A DNA stretch of 64,000 nt from assembly GCA_937902925.1 (NCBI GenBank), contig CALFNN010000104.1:1-64000 (forward strand). The letters run 5' to 3'. Positions 35,695-43,150 of the stretch are shown here, piece after piece. Within the stretch, counting starts at the first letter, position 1; each line of letters starts with the position of its first letter. Both the position numbers and the translations under genes were made by a program. This DNA is from an uncultured Opitutaceae bacterium. Its GTDB lineage: Bacteria; Verrucomicrobiota; Verrucomicrobiia; Opitutales; Opitutaceae. The notes below the pieces were generated by a model. The model saw nothing but the letters and a program-made list of their open reading frames with translations, had not been told where the DNA came from and did not search any database.

Positions 35695-36276
35695 ATGCGC
35701 CGTTCTCTCCCCGCGTTGGTGCTGATCTCCGCCGTCGTGGTCCACGGCCAGCCGGCCGCGTCATCCCCGCCGGCGCCGACCCGCGCGGTGTCTCCGGCGG
35801 TTGCCGCCATGCTCAAGGCCGCCCTGCCGCCCGTCGCCCCGGCTCCTCCTGCCACCGGACCCAAGGCTGCGAAGCGCGCGCCCGGTCTCCGCGAGACGGA
35901 CAAGCCGCAAAACGATATCGTCCGCCTGCCCGCCTACATCGTGCAGGAGGCGCGGCCGCCCGTTTTCCGCGAGCAGGATATCTACACCCCGCGCGCCCTC
36001 AGCCGCCGCCTCGCGAAACGATACTATCCGGAGTGGTATCGTGCGTTCACCCGCCTCGTCGGGTTTACTCCCCTCGCGCTGCTTCTTCCCTCGGCGGAAG
36101 CCAGCGCGATGGCGCAGTTCGCGGAGGATGAACGGTTGAGAAACAAAGCCGAGTTTTCGGAATACGCGAACTGGCTCAAGACCTCCGACCCGTCGGCCGG
36201 CACCGCGTTCAAGAGCGAGGTGCAGCAAACCTTCATGCACTGGAGTGACCTCGGCTGGAGCAACAAGTCGAGATAG
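35695..36276 (+). CDS. Exported protein, second of a tandem paralog pair
   Basis: This 193-residue protein has a short signal peptide (RRSLPALVLISAVVVHGQ), a Pro/Ala linker and the same core as its neighbour: LRETDKPQNDIVRLPAYIVQ, PPVFREQDIYTPRALSRRLA, QFAEDERLRNKAEFSEYANW and TFMHWSDLGW at the end. Compared with the first copy the linker is shorter and several charged positions differ. It starts 92 bp after the first copy ends, so they may be co-expressed. No known domain is recognised. Confidence 0.75.
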   Translation: MRRSLPALVLISAVVVHGQPAASSPPAPTRAVSPAVAAMLKAALPPVAPAPPATGPKAAKRAPGLRETDKPQNDIVRLPAYIVQEARPPVFREQDIYTPRALSRRLAKRYYPEWYRAFTRLVGFTPLALLLPSAEASAMAQFAEDERLRNKAEFSEYANWLKTSDPSAGTAFKSEVQQTFMHWSDLGWSNKSR

Positions 36277-36294
36277 CCGCGGGCCGCCGCCAGG

Positions 36295-36597
36295 CTACCG
36301 TTCCCCGAGCAGCTCCCGCGCGATCGCCGTCCACTCCGCCTCGAGCGTCACGTCCGCCGCCGGCATCGGCCGCCGGGCGCGCGCATACCAATAGCCCGCG
36401 TTGCCCACGTCGCCTTCCTTGCGGTGCAGATACGCGTGAACCCACGCGCCCTCGGATCCGCCATCCGCCTGCGCACAGGCGTGGGCGCGATCCCAGTCCC
36501 CGCGCCCGTCGTGCCAGAGCGCCTGCACCGCGCCGCTCGCACCCTCCGGCGGTGCCGCGGCGTCTGTCATGGATTGCTGGAATTCCGCAAATGACAT
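36295..36597 (-). CDS. Small cytoplasmic protein of unknown function (GDWDRAH / HAYLHRKEGD family)
   Basis: This 100-residue protein has the conserved-looking stretch ALWHDGRGDWDRAHACAQ, AWVHAYLHRKEGDVGNAGYW and a C-terminal LEAEWTAIARELL. Similar small proteins with this His/Trp-rich core are widespread but uncharacterised. The start at 36597 is used; an internal ATG at 36570 would give 91 residues. It is divergent from birA and convergent with the secreted paralog pair. A much longer frame upstream on this strand is antisense to birA and the ABC genes and is not real. Confidence 0.8.
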   Translation of the reverse strand: MSFAEFQQSMTDAAAPPEGASGAVQALWHDGRGDWDRAHACAQADGGSEGAWVHAYLHRKEGDVGNAGYWYARARRPMPAADVTLEAEWTAIARELLGER

Positions 36598-36657
36598 TTG
36601 CGCCAGCGTGCGCAACGCGCTTTCCCTTTCAACCACGCACTTCTCTCCCCCCAGCCC

Positions 36658-37647
36658 GTGACGTCCGCCGAACACCTCATCCTCCGCGAACTCCTCGCCC
36701 GCGAGCCCAACTGGCTCTCCGGTTCGGCCCTCGCCGCGAAGCTCGGCGTCAGCCGCGTCGCCGTCTGGCAGCACATGGAAAAGCTCCGCGCGGCCGGCTT
36801 CGCGTTCGAGGCCCAGCGCGCGCGCGGCTACCGGCTCGTCGGCCGCCCCTCGGCCCCGCACGCCGCGCTGATCGAGACGCAGCTCAAGGTCCACCCGCGC
36901 GGCTTCTCGCTGCTCGTGCTCGACGAGGTCGACAGCACCAACGACGAGGCCGTCCGCCAGCTCGCCGCCGGCCGCGTCGCGCCGTTCGCCGTCGTCGCGC
37001 GCCGGCAGACCCACGGCCGCGGCCGGCTCGGCCGCGCCTGGCACAGCGAGGCGAACGGCAATCTCTACGTGAGCGTGGCCTTCCGCCCGCGGGTGCCGCC
37101 GGAGCGCATGGGCGCGTTCACCCTCTGGATGGGCCTCAACGTCTGCGAATTCCTCGCCAACTTCGCCCACGTCACCCCCGGCCTGAAATGGCCCAACGAC
37201 ATCCTCTTCGGCAGCCGCAAAGCCGGCGGCATGCTGACCGAGGCCCGCGTCGACGCCGACCAGATCCGCGACCTCGTCTTCGGCCTCGGCCTCAACGTCA
37301 ACAGCCCCGCGGGCGGCTGGCCCGGCGATCTCGCCCGCCGCGCCATCTCGCTCGCCGAGGTTTCCGGCGTCCCGCTCGATTTCAACCGCCTCGCCGCCGC
37401 GCTGCTCGGCCGCGTGCTGCTCGCCTACGATAATTTCTCCGACGGTTCCTACATGAAAACGTTCGCCGACCTCTGGCATCGTTACGACGTGCTCCGCGGC
37501 AAGCCCATCACCCTCCTCGAGGCGGGCCGCCGCCATCACGGCACGGTCGCCGGCCTCGACGACGAGGGCGCGCTGCTCCTGCGCGACGACCACGGCCGCA
37601 CCCAGCGTTTTCGGGCCGGCGAAGTCACGCTGGAGAAAACGGCCTGA
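36658..37647 (+). CDS. birA: Biotin-[acetyl-CoA-carboxylase] ligase and biotin repressor
   Basis: This 329-residue protein starts at GTG. The N-terminal winged helix (LSGSALAAKLGVSRVAVWQH) makes it the bifunctional repressor-ligase type. The catalytic domain has DEVDSTNDEAVRQLAAGRVA, the biotinoyl-AMP loop GRGRLGRAW, NLYVSVAFRP and LKWPNDILFGSRKAGGMLTE. The C-terminal domain (YDVLRGKPITLL and GTVAGLDDEGALLLRDDHGR) is the usual SH3-like part. It attaches biotin to the carrier protein of acetyl-CoA carboxylase and may repress biotin genes. It is followed by the ABC cluster after 78 bp. Confidence 0.95.
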   Translation: MTSAEHLILRELLAREPNWLSGSALAAKLGVSRVAVWQHMEKLRAAGFAFEAQRARGYRLVGRPSAPHAALIETQLKVHPRGFSLLVLDEVDSTNDEAVRQLAAGRVAPFAVVARRQTHGRGRLGRAWHSEANGNLYVSVAFRPRVPPERMGAFTLWMGLNVCEFLANFAHVTPGLKWPNDILFGSRKAGGMLTEARVDADQIRDLVFGLGLNVNSPAGGWPGDLARRAISLAEVSGVPLDFNRLAAALLGRVLLAYDNFSDGSYMKTFADLWHRYDVLRGKPITLLEAGRRHHGTVAGLDDEGALLLRDDHGRTQRFRAGEVTLEKTA

Positions 37648-37725
37648 CCGCGGCTTCGCGCATGAGCACCAGTTTCCCCTCGAATGCCGGGCGAACTTTG
37701 GCGCAGAGTAGCGTTCCCAGTAAAG

Positions 37726-38724
37726 ATGCCTGAACTGCCGCCCGCCATCGAAGTCTCCCACCTGGTCAAGGTCTACGCCGGGGTCACCGCGGTCAGCGAC
37801 ATCAGTTTCACCGTCGCCCGGGGCGAAATCATCGGCTTCCTCGGCCCCAACGGCGCCGGCAAGTCCACCACGATGCGCATCCTCTGCGGCTACCTGCCCG
37901 CCACCTCCGGCGACGTGCAGATCTGCGGTCTCCCTGTCGCCACGCAGTCCGACGACGTCAAGCGCCGCATCGGCTACATGGCGGAGAACAACCCCCTGCC
38001 CGAGGACATGCGCGTGTCCGAGTATCTTTATTTCCGCGGGCGCCTGAAGGAGATTCCCCGCCGCCATCTCGGCCCGCGCATCGACGAGGTGCTCGAGCTG
38101 AGCGACCTGAAACGCGTCCGCCATAAAATCATCGGCCAGCTCTCGAAGGGCTTTCGTCAGCGCGTCGGCATCGCCGAGGCCATCCTCGCCGAGCCGCCCG
38201 TCATCATCATGGACGAGCCGACCATCGGCCTCGATCCGCACCAGATCCTCATCGTCCGCGATCTCATCGCCAGCCTGCGCGGCCGGATGACCGTCCTCAT
38301 TTCCTCGCACATCCTGCCGGAGATCGAGATGACGTGCGATCGCGTGCTCATCATCAACCAGGGCCGCGTCGTCGCCCAGGGGACGCCGGCCGACCTGCGC
38401 CGCGAGCTGTTCGGCCATTCCAATTATCAACTGCAGGCCGCGGGCGACTTCGCCGCCCTGTCCGCGCCGCTCGTCGCCCTCGATCCGACGCTGCACGTGA
38501 CCGCCCAGGGCGAGCCCGGCGCCGATGGTTTCCGCACCGTCACGCTGGCGACCGAGCGCGACGAAGACCTCGGCGAGACCCTGCTGCGGGAGCTTCCCGC
38601 CCGCGGCATCCGCGTGCGCGCGCTGACCCGCACGCAGCCGACGCTCGAGCAGGTTTTCCTCGCGGCGACCCGCCGGAGCTGGGATGTCGTGGCCGCCGTG
38701 CCCCGGGACAAGCCCGCCGCATGA
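37726..38724 (+). CDS. ABC exporter ATP-binding protein, GldA-like
   Basis: This 332-residue ATPase has Walker A GPNGAGKSTTMRILCG, the Q-loop region RIGYMAENNPLPEDMRVSEY, the signature LSKGFRQRVGIAEAIL, Walker B VIIMDEPTIGLDPHQIL and the switch His in ISSHILPEIEM. The C-terminal extension after residue 230 is typical of ABC-2 exporters of the GldA/NatA type. It begins a four-gene run with permease, GldG-like and DUF4340 genes, all on the same strand with short gaps, so they form one membrane complex. Substrate is unknown. Confidence 0.93.
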   Translation: MPELPPAIEVSHLVKVYAGVTAVSDISFTVARGEIIGFLGPNGAGKSTTMRILCGYLPATSGDVQICGLPVATQSDDVKRRIGYMAENNPLPEDMRVSEYLYFRGRLKEIPRRHLGPRIDEVLELSDLKRVRHKIIGQLSKGFRQRVGIAEAILAEPPVIIMDEPTIGLDPHQILIVRDLIASLRGRMTVLISSHILPEIEMTCDRVLIINQGRVVAQGTPADLRRELFGHSNYQLQAAGDFAALSAPLVALDPTLHVTAQGEPGADGFRTVTLATERDEDLGETLLRELPARGIRVRALTRTQPTLEQVFLAATRRSWDVVAAVPRDKPAA

Positions 38725-38746
38725 GGGACCGCCCGCCGTTCGCCCC

Positions 38747-39508
38747 ATGAAGCATTTTTTCACCCTGCTCAGCCACGAGATCCGGATGCTGCTGGTCAGC
38801 CCGGCGACCTACGTGGCTGCGACGCTGTTTCTCGGGTTCATGGGCCTGGTGTTCACCAAGATTCTCGAGGCCTACAGCGCCGCGCCGCAGGAAATCTCCC
38901 CCATCGATGTCTACTTCCAGCTCTTCTGGCTGCCCGTGTGCGTGATGGTGCCGCTCCTCACCATGAAGTGCCTCGCCGAGGAACGCCGGCTCGGCACGAT
39001 CGAGACGCTGCTCACCGCCCCGATCACCACGACCGAGGTCGTGCTCGCGAAATTCGGCGCCGCCTACCTGCTCTACCTCGCGCTGTGGGGCTCGACGGGC
39101 AGCTTTTTTTATGTGCTCCAGCGGTTTTCCGGCGACGTGCAATTCGTCGATGCCGGGCCGCTCCTCGGCGGATACCTGTTCATCGCGGTCTCGGGCCTGC
39201 TCTTCGTTTCGATCGGTGTCTTCACGAGCTCGCTCACGCGCAACCAGTCCGTCGCGGGCATCCTGAGCTGCGTGGCGCTGGCGCTGCTCATCATCGGCGG
39301 CCACGCGCTGTCGGACTCGCCCTGGCTGGACCGGGATTCGTTCCTGCCGCTGAAAAACGCCATCGAATACGGCCATGTCTGGGCGCATCGGGACGACTTC
39401 GCGCGCGGCATCGTCGACACGCGGGAGTTGCTCTTCTACGTGAGCAGCACGGTGCTGGCGCTGATCTTCAGCATCTTCAGTGTCGAGGCCAAGGTGCTCC
39501 ACTCGTGA
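38747..39508 (+). CDS. ABC-2 type permease, GldF-like
   Basis: This 253-residue membrane protein has six predicted segments and starts MKHFFTLLSHEIRMLLVSPA, the usual GldF-type opening. Other hallmarks are MVPLLTMKCLAEERRLGTIE, LLTAPITTTEVVLAKFGAAY and SIGVFTSSLTRNQSVAGILS. It pairs with the ATPase gene 22 bp upstream and the GldG-like gene 55 bp downstream. Bacteroidetes GldAFG takes part in gliding, but in other phyla such transporters act without gliding, so a motility role must not be assumed. Confidence 0.92.
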   Translation: MKHFFTLLSHEIRMLLVSPATYVAATLFLGFMGLVFTKILEAYSAAPQEISPIDVYFQLFWLPVCVMVPLLTMKCLAEERRLGTIETLLTAPITTTEVVLAKFGAAYLLYLALWGSTGSFFYVLQRFSGDVQFVDAGPLLGGYLFIAVSGLLFVSIGVFTSSLTRNQSVAGILSCVALALLIIGGHALSDSPWLDRDSFLPLKNAIEYGHVWAHRDDFARGIVDTRELLFYVSSTVLALIFSIFSVEAKVLHS

Positions 39509-39563
39509 GCGTCCGCCCGTCCCTCATGTCCCCGGCTTCCTCCTCCCGCCCGTAGATTCGTTC

Positions 39564-41048
39564 ATGGCCCGCCTCGACAGCTTCCGCACCTCCCGCTGGC
39601 TCCGCACGTTCAACCTCGTGCTGCAGGCCCTGCTGTTCTTCACCTTTTTCGCCGGCCTCAACTATCTCGCGCGCAACCATCCCCTGCGGTTCGACCTCAC
39701 CGCGCACCGGCGCTACTCGCTGTCGCCCGAGACGCTCGCGTGGGTGCAGAATCTCCCGAGCCCCGTCCGGATCGTGGCGACGTTTCCCTCCGACGGCGAC
39801 AACCCCCTCGTTTCCGGCCTGCTCAGCGAATACGCCCACGCCACCGAATCCAATCCCAACGGCCGGATCACCGTCGAGTATCTCGACGTCGACCTGAACC
39901 GCCGCAAGGCCGAGGAGCTCGGCGTCGACCAGCCCAACGCCATCGTCCTGCTCTGCCGCGACCGGCGCGAAGTGCTCACCGTCGACAGCCTCTACGCGCT
40001 GAAGGAACAGAAACGCGCCGCGTTCCAAGGCGAACAAAAGCTCACGTCCGCGATCCTCGATGTCTCGAACCCCGAACGGCAGAAAATCTACTTTCTCCGC
40101 GGACATGGCGAATCCAAGCCGGAGGACCCCGATCCGCGCAAGGGCCTCTCCGCCGTCCGCGACAAGCTCAAGGATCTCAATTTCGACGTCATCGGCATCG
40201 ACCTCAGCATCGAGCGCGGCGTCCCGAAGGACGCCGCGCTGGTCGTCATTGTCGCTCCGCAGGCCCGCTACACGCCGGCGGAACAGGAAATCCTCCGGCG
40301 CTACCTCCGCGACGACGCCGGCCGCCTCATCGTCCTGCTCGCGCCCGGTCCCAGCGCGATCGACCTCGGGCTCGACGACCTGTTCTACGACTGGGGCGTG
40401 CTCGTCGACAACGACATCGTCTGGGACACCGGGGCGGAGAATCTCACCGACACGGGCGACCTCCTCATCCACCATTTTCGCAAGGGCAATCCGATCATGC
40501 AGGGATTATACGATGCCGGCCTCTGGCTCCGCTTCGGGCTCACGCGGAGCGTGCGCCCCGATCCCGGCCGCACCACCAGCAGCGGCCTCAGCACGGTCAC
40601 CCTTGCGGCCAGTTCCCCGACGGCCTGGGGCGACGTCGGCGTGTTTCACGGCCAGCAGCCCAACTATGCCAACCGCGGCAACATCCACCCGCTGGCCGGC
40701 ATGGATCCGCCCGATGCGCTCGGCGTCATCGTCGCGTCCGAGCGGGTCGCGCCGCGCGACAACCTGCCCGTCAGCGTGCGCGGCGGCCGGCTCGTCGTCA
40801 TCGGCACCGGCGACCTCGTCGCCAACAACCGCTACGCCTTCGCGGGCAACCTCCCCGTCTTCATCGGCGCCGTCAACTGGATGACGGATCACGAGGCCCA
40901 GTTGAAGATTCCCGCGCGGCCGATCGAGCGCTACCAGCTTTCGCTCAGTGCGGGCAGCCTGCTCCACCTTCGCTACACCCTCCTCCTCGCCCTTCCCGGC
41001 ATCGCCGCCGCCCTCGGCCTCCTCGTCTACTGGACGCGCCGCCGCTAA
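39564..41048 (+). CDS. GldG-like ABC exporter auxiliary protein
   Basis: This 494-residue protein has a membrane segment near the N-terminus (LQALLFFTFFAGLNYLA) and one at the C-terminus (YTLLLALPGIAAALGLLVYW). Between them is the ABC-type uncharacterised transport (GldG/DUF7088-like) domain: RFDLTAHRRYSLSPETLAWV, ITVEYLDVDLNRRKAEELGV, KIYFLRGHGESKPEDPDPRK and GRLIVLLAPGPSAIDLGLDD. It would form the extracytoplasmic part of the exporter complex. The next gene starts 20 bp later, so strict co-expression is expected. Confidence 0.92.
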   Translation: MARLDSFRTSRWLRTFNLVLQALLFFTFFAGLNYLARNHPLRFDLTAHRRYSLSPETLAWVQNLPSPVRIVATFPSDGDNPLVSGLLSEYAHATESNPNGRITVEYLDVDLNRRKAEELGVDQPNAIVLLCRDRREVLTVDSLYALKEQKRAAFQGEQKLTSAILDVSNPERQKIYFLRGHGESKPEDPDPRKGLSAVRDKLKDLNFDVIGIDLSIERGVPKDAALVVIVAPQARYTPAEQEILRRYLRDDAGRLIVLLAPGPSAIDLGLDDLFYDWGVLVDNDIVWDTGAENLTDTGDLLIHHFRKGNPIMQGLYDAGLWLRFGLTRSVRPDPGRTTSSGLSTVTLAASSPTAWGDVGVFHGQQPNYANRGNIHPLAGMDPPDALGVIVASERVAPRDNLPVSVRGGRLVVIGTGDLVANNRYAFAGNLPVFIGAVNWMTDHEAQLKIPARPIERYQLSLSAGSLLHLRYTLLLALPGIAAALGLLVYWTRRR

Positions 41049-41068
41049 CCCTCCACCTTTCCGCCGCC

Positions 41069-43102
41069 GTGAGAACCAAAGTTACGCTCGTCCTCGTGTT
41101 CCTGAACGTCGCGCTGTTCTTTTTCATCTTCAAGTTCGAGCGGGCGTGGCGCACCGACGACCAGTTGCGCGAGGTCCGCCGCCGCGTGCTCGGTCCCGAG
41201 GCCGCCGACATCCGCTCGCTCGAGGTCACCAGCGTGACCCCGGGCGGCAGTTTCAGCGCGATGCGCCGCGGCGACACGTGGTGGCTCACCAAGCCGATCG
41301 AGTGGCCCGCCAACCCCAATGCCATCCGCAGCATCGTCCAGGAACTCACGCTGCTCGAGCACGACAGCAGTTTCAGCACGAAGGATCTCGCCCAGAACGG
41401 CCAGAAGCTCTCCGACTACGGCCTCGACCAGCCGAAGCTCACCGTCGCCTTCTCCTCCGGCGATCCCGGCGCCGCCGGCAAGGCCGTTTACAAGCTGCAG
41501 ATCGGCGACTCCACGAAATCCGGCAACCGCCTCTACATCCTGTCGCCGGACGGCCAGCGCATCCACGTCGTCAGCCGCACGCTGGTCGACACCCTCTCCC
41601 TCGCCCCCGACCAGCTCCGCGCCGCCTCGCTTTTCACCATCCCGGTCTTCGAGGCACGCTCGCTCAGCGTGCGCGGCAGCGGCGTGCCCATGCTGGTGCG
41701 CAACGACGGCACGCGCTGGAGCTTCGAGACGCCCTTTAGCGGCCGCGGCAGCAAGTCCGCCATCGAGATCGCGATCAGCAACCTCGACAGCCTGCAGCCC
41801 AGGACCTTCAACCCGCCCGGCCCGCCCGCCACCGGGCCATCCGCCATGCCGGTCCTGAGCGTCACGCTGGAGGGCAACAACCGCAGCGAGAAACTCATCC
41901 TCTGGGATCGCGTGAACCCAGCCGCGCCACCTCCACCCGCCGGCTCCGCCCCGGCCGCGCCCCCGGCGAAACCGGACGCCGACGTCGAATACTATGCGCA
42001 GCTCGACGGCCGCGACGCGCTCTTCACCGTCGCCATCCCCGCGCCGCTGCTCGACACGTTGCTCAACGCCCCGGTGAAACTCCGCGAACGGCGGATCCTC
42101 GATTTCGATCCGCGGGCCGTCACGGCGATCACGATCGCCGCGCCCCTGGAGCCCAACCAGCCCACGCTCACGCTGCAGCGCCTCGACCAGGCGGGCGCCG
42201 CCACCGGCGGCGGCGACTGGCAGCTGGTCCGCCGCGACGACGCGGCCCAGACCGCCAGGACCCTTCCCGCCGACGGCGCCGCCGTGCAGCGCCTGCTCAA
42301 CGACCAGCTGCGAACGCTCTCGGCCGACACGTTCGAGAACGACGGCCCCACGGACAGCCAGATTGAAAAATGGGGTTTCAAGCGGCCGGAACGCGAAATC
42401 ACCCTCGCGCTCTCGGACATCACCCCGGGCAAAACCGACGCGGCCGCCGGAACGCCCAGGAATTCCACGCTCGTGCTCCAGCTCGGCACCGACACGGATC
42501 ACCGGGTTTACGCCCGCGTCGATCCCGTGCAATACCCGCACGGCTCCGTCTACGGCGTCACTTTCGATTTTGAACGTGAGCTGCCCGTCGTGTCCCGCGC
42601 GTGGCGCGAACGCACCGTGCGCGAATTCCGCCCGCCCGCCCGCATCACGGCGCTCACGCTCGCGCCCGTGGGCGACGACGCCACCCCGCTCTATTCGCAC
42701 ACGCTCGCCGCCGGCGAAACCTGGGAGACCGTGCTCGCGGCCGAGCCGCCGAAAAAGAAAGAGGCGCTCCAGCATCTGCTCGAGCACCTTCGCGTGATCC
42801 GCGCCCGGAGTTTCCTGCAGGACACCTTCACCGACAGGATCGTGGTCGCCGGCGAGGAGCGCCCGTGGAAATATCGCCTCGATGTCACCGCCTCGCTGCC
42901 CGGCGGCGCCGGCGGCGAACAGACCAGCACCCTCAAGCTTCTGCTTACCGAGCGCGTCGGCGGCGCCGAGCGCTATGCCGGCTCGTCCGAGCTCGGTCTC
43001 GTGTTCCAGCTCGAGCAACCCCTCTTCGACGATCTGCAGGAGCTGATCTACGGGCCGCGCGATCCCGGGCCGCCGCCGGCCGACCGCGAATCCAAGCCAT
43101 AG
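41069..43102 (+). CDS. DUF4340 protein of the ABC exporter cluster
   Basis: This 677-residue protein starts at GTG (RTKVTLVLVFLNVALFFFIF), an N-terminal membrane anchor. The rest is extracytoplasmic and mostly beta-rich. It has DUF4340 features: FSAMRRGDTWWLTKPIEWPA, LSDYGLDQPKLTVAFSSGDP, and repeated blocks such as EKWGFKRPEREITLALSD and ARSFLQDTF. A Pro-rich insert lies around residues 290-310 (NPAAPPPPAGSAPAAPPA). DUF4340 genes commonly follow gldFG-type genes, supporting a shared complex. The long antisense frame across this region is spurious. Confidence 0.9.
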   Translation: MRTKVTLVLVFLNVALFFFIFKFERAWRTDDQLREVRRRVLGPEAADIRSLEVTSVTPGGSFSAMRRGDTWWLTKPIEWPANPNAIRSIVQELTLLEHDSSFSTKDLAQNGQKLSDYGLDQPKLTVAFSSGDPGAAGKAVYKLQIGDSTKSGNRLYILSPDGQRIHVVSRTLVDTLSLAPDQLRAASLFTIPVFEARSLSVRGSGVPMLVRNDGTRWSFETPFSGRGSKSAIEIAISNLDSLQPRTFNPPGPPATGPSAMPVLSVTLEGNNRSEKLILWDRVNPAAPPPPAGSAPAAPPAKPDADVEYYAQLDGRDALFTVAIPAPLLDTLLNAPVKLRERRILDFDPRAVTAITIAAPLEPNQPTLTLQRLDQAGAATGGGDWQLVRRDDAAQTARTLPADGAAVQRLLNDQLRTLSADTFENDGPTDSQIEKWGFKRPEREITLALSDITPGKTDAAAGTPRNSTLVLQLGTDTDHRVYARVDPVQYPHGSVYGVTFDFERELPVVSRAWRERTVREFRPPARITALTLAPVGDDATPLYSHTLAAGETWETVLAAEPPKKKEALQHLLEHLRVIRARSFLQDTFTDRIVVAGEERPWKYRLDVTASLPGGAGGEQTSTLKLLLTERVGGAERYAGSSELGLVFQLEQPLFDDLQELIYGPRDPGPPPADRESKP

Positions 43103-43150
43103 TCCCGCCGTCTTACCCGGCGTGCCCCGCGCGATTTCCCAGTAGCCGAC

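Noticed and set aside
36598-38763. Upstream extension of the small minus-strand gene at 36295-36597
   Set aside because: The extension runs antisense through birA and the ABC ATPase. Only the last 100 residues look like protein and match a small conserved type, so the gene was cut back to the ATG at 36597.
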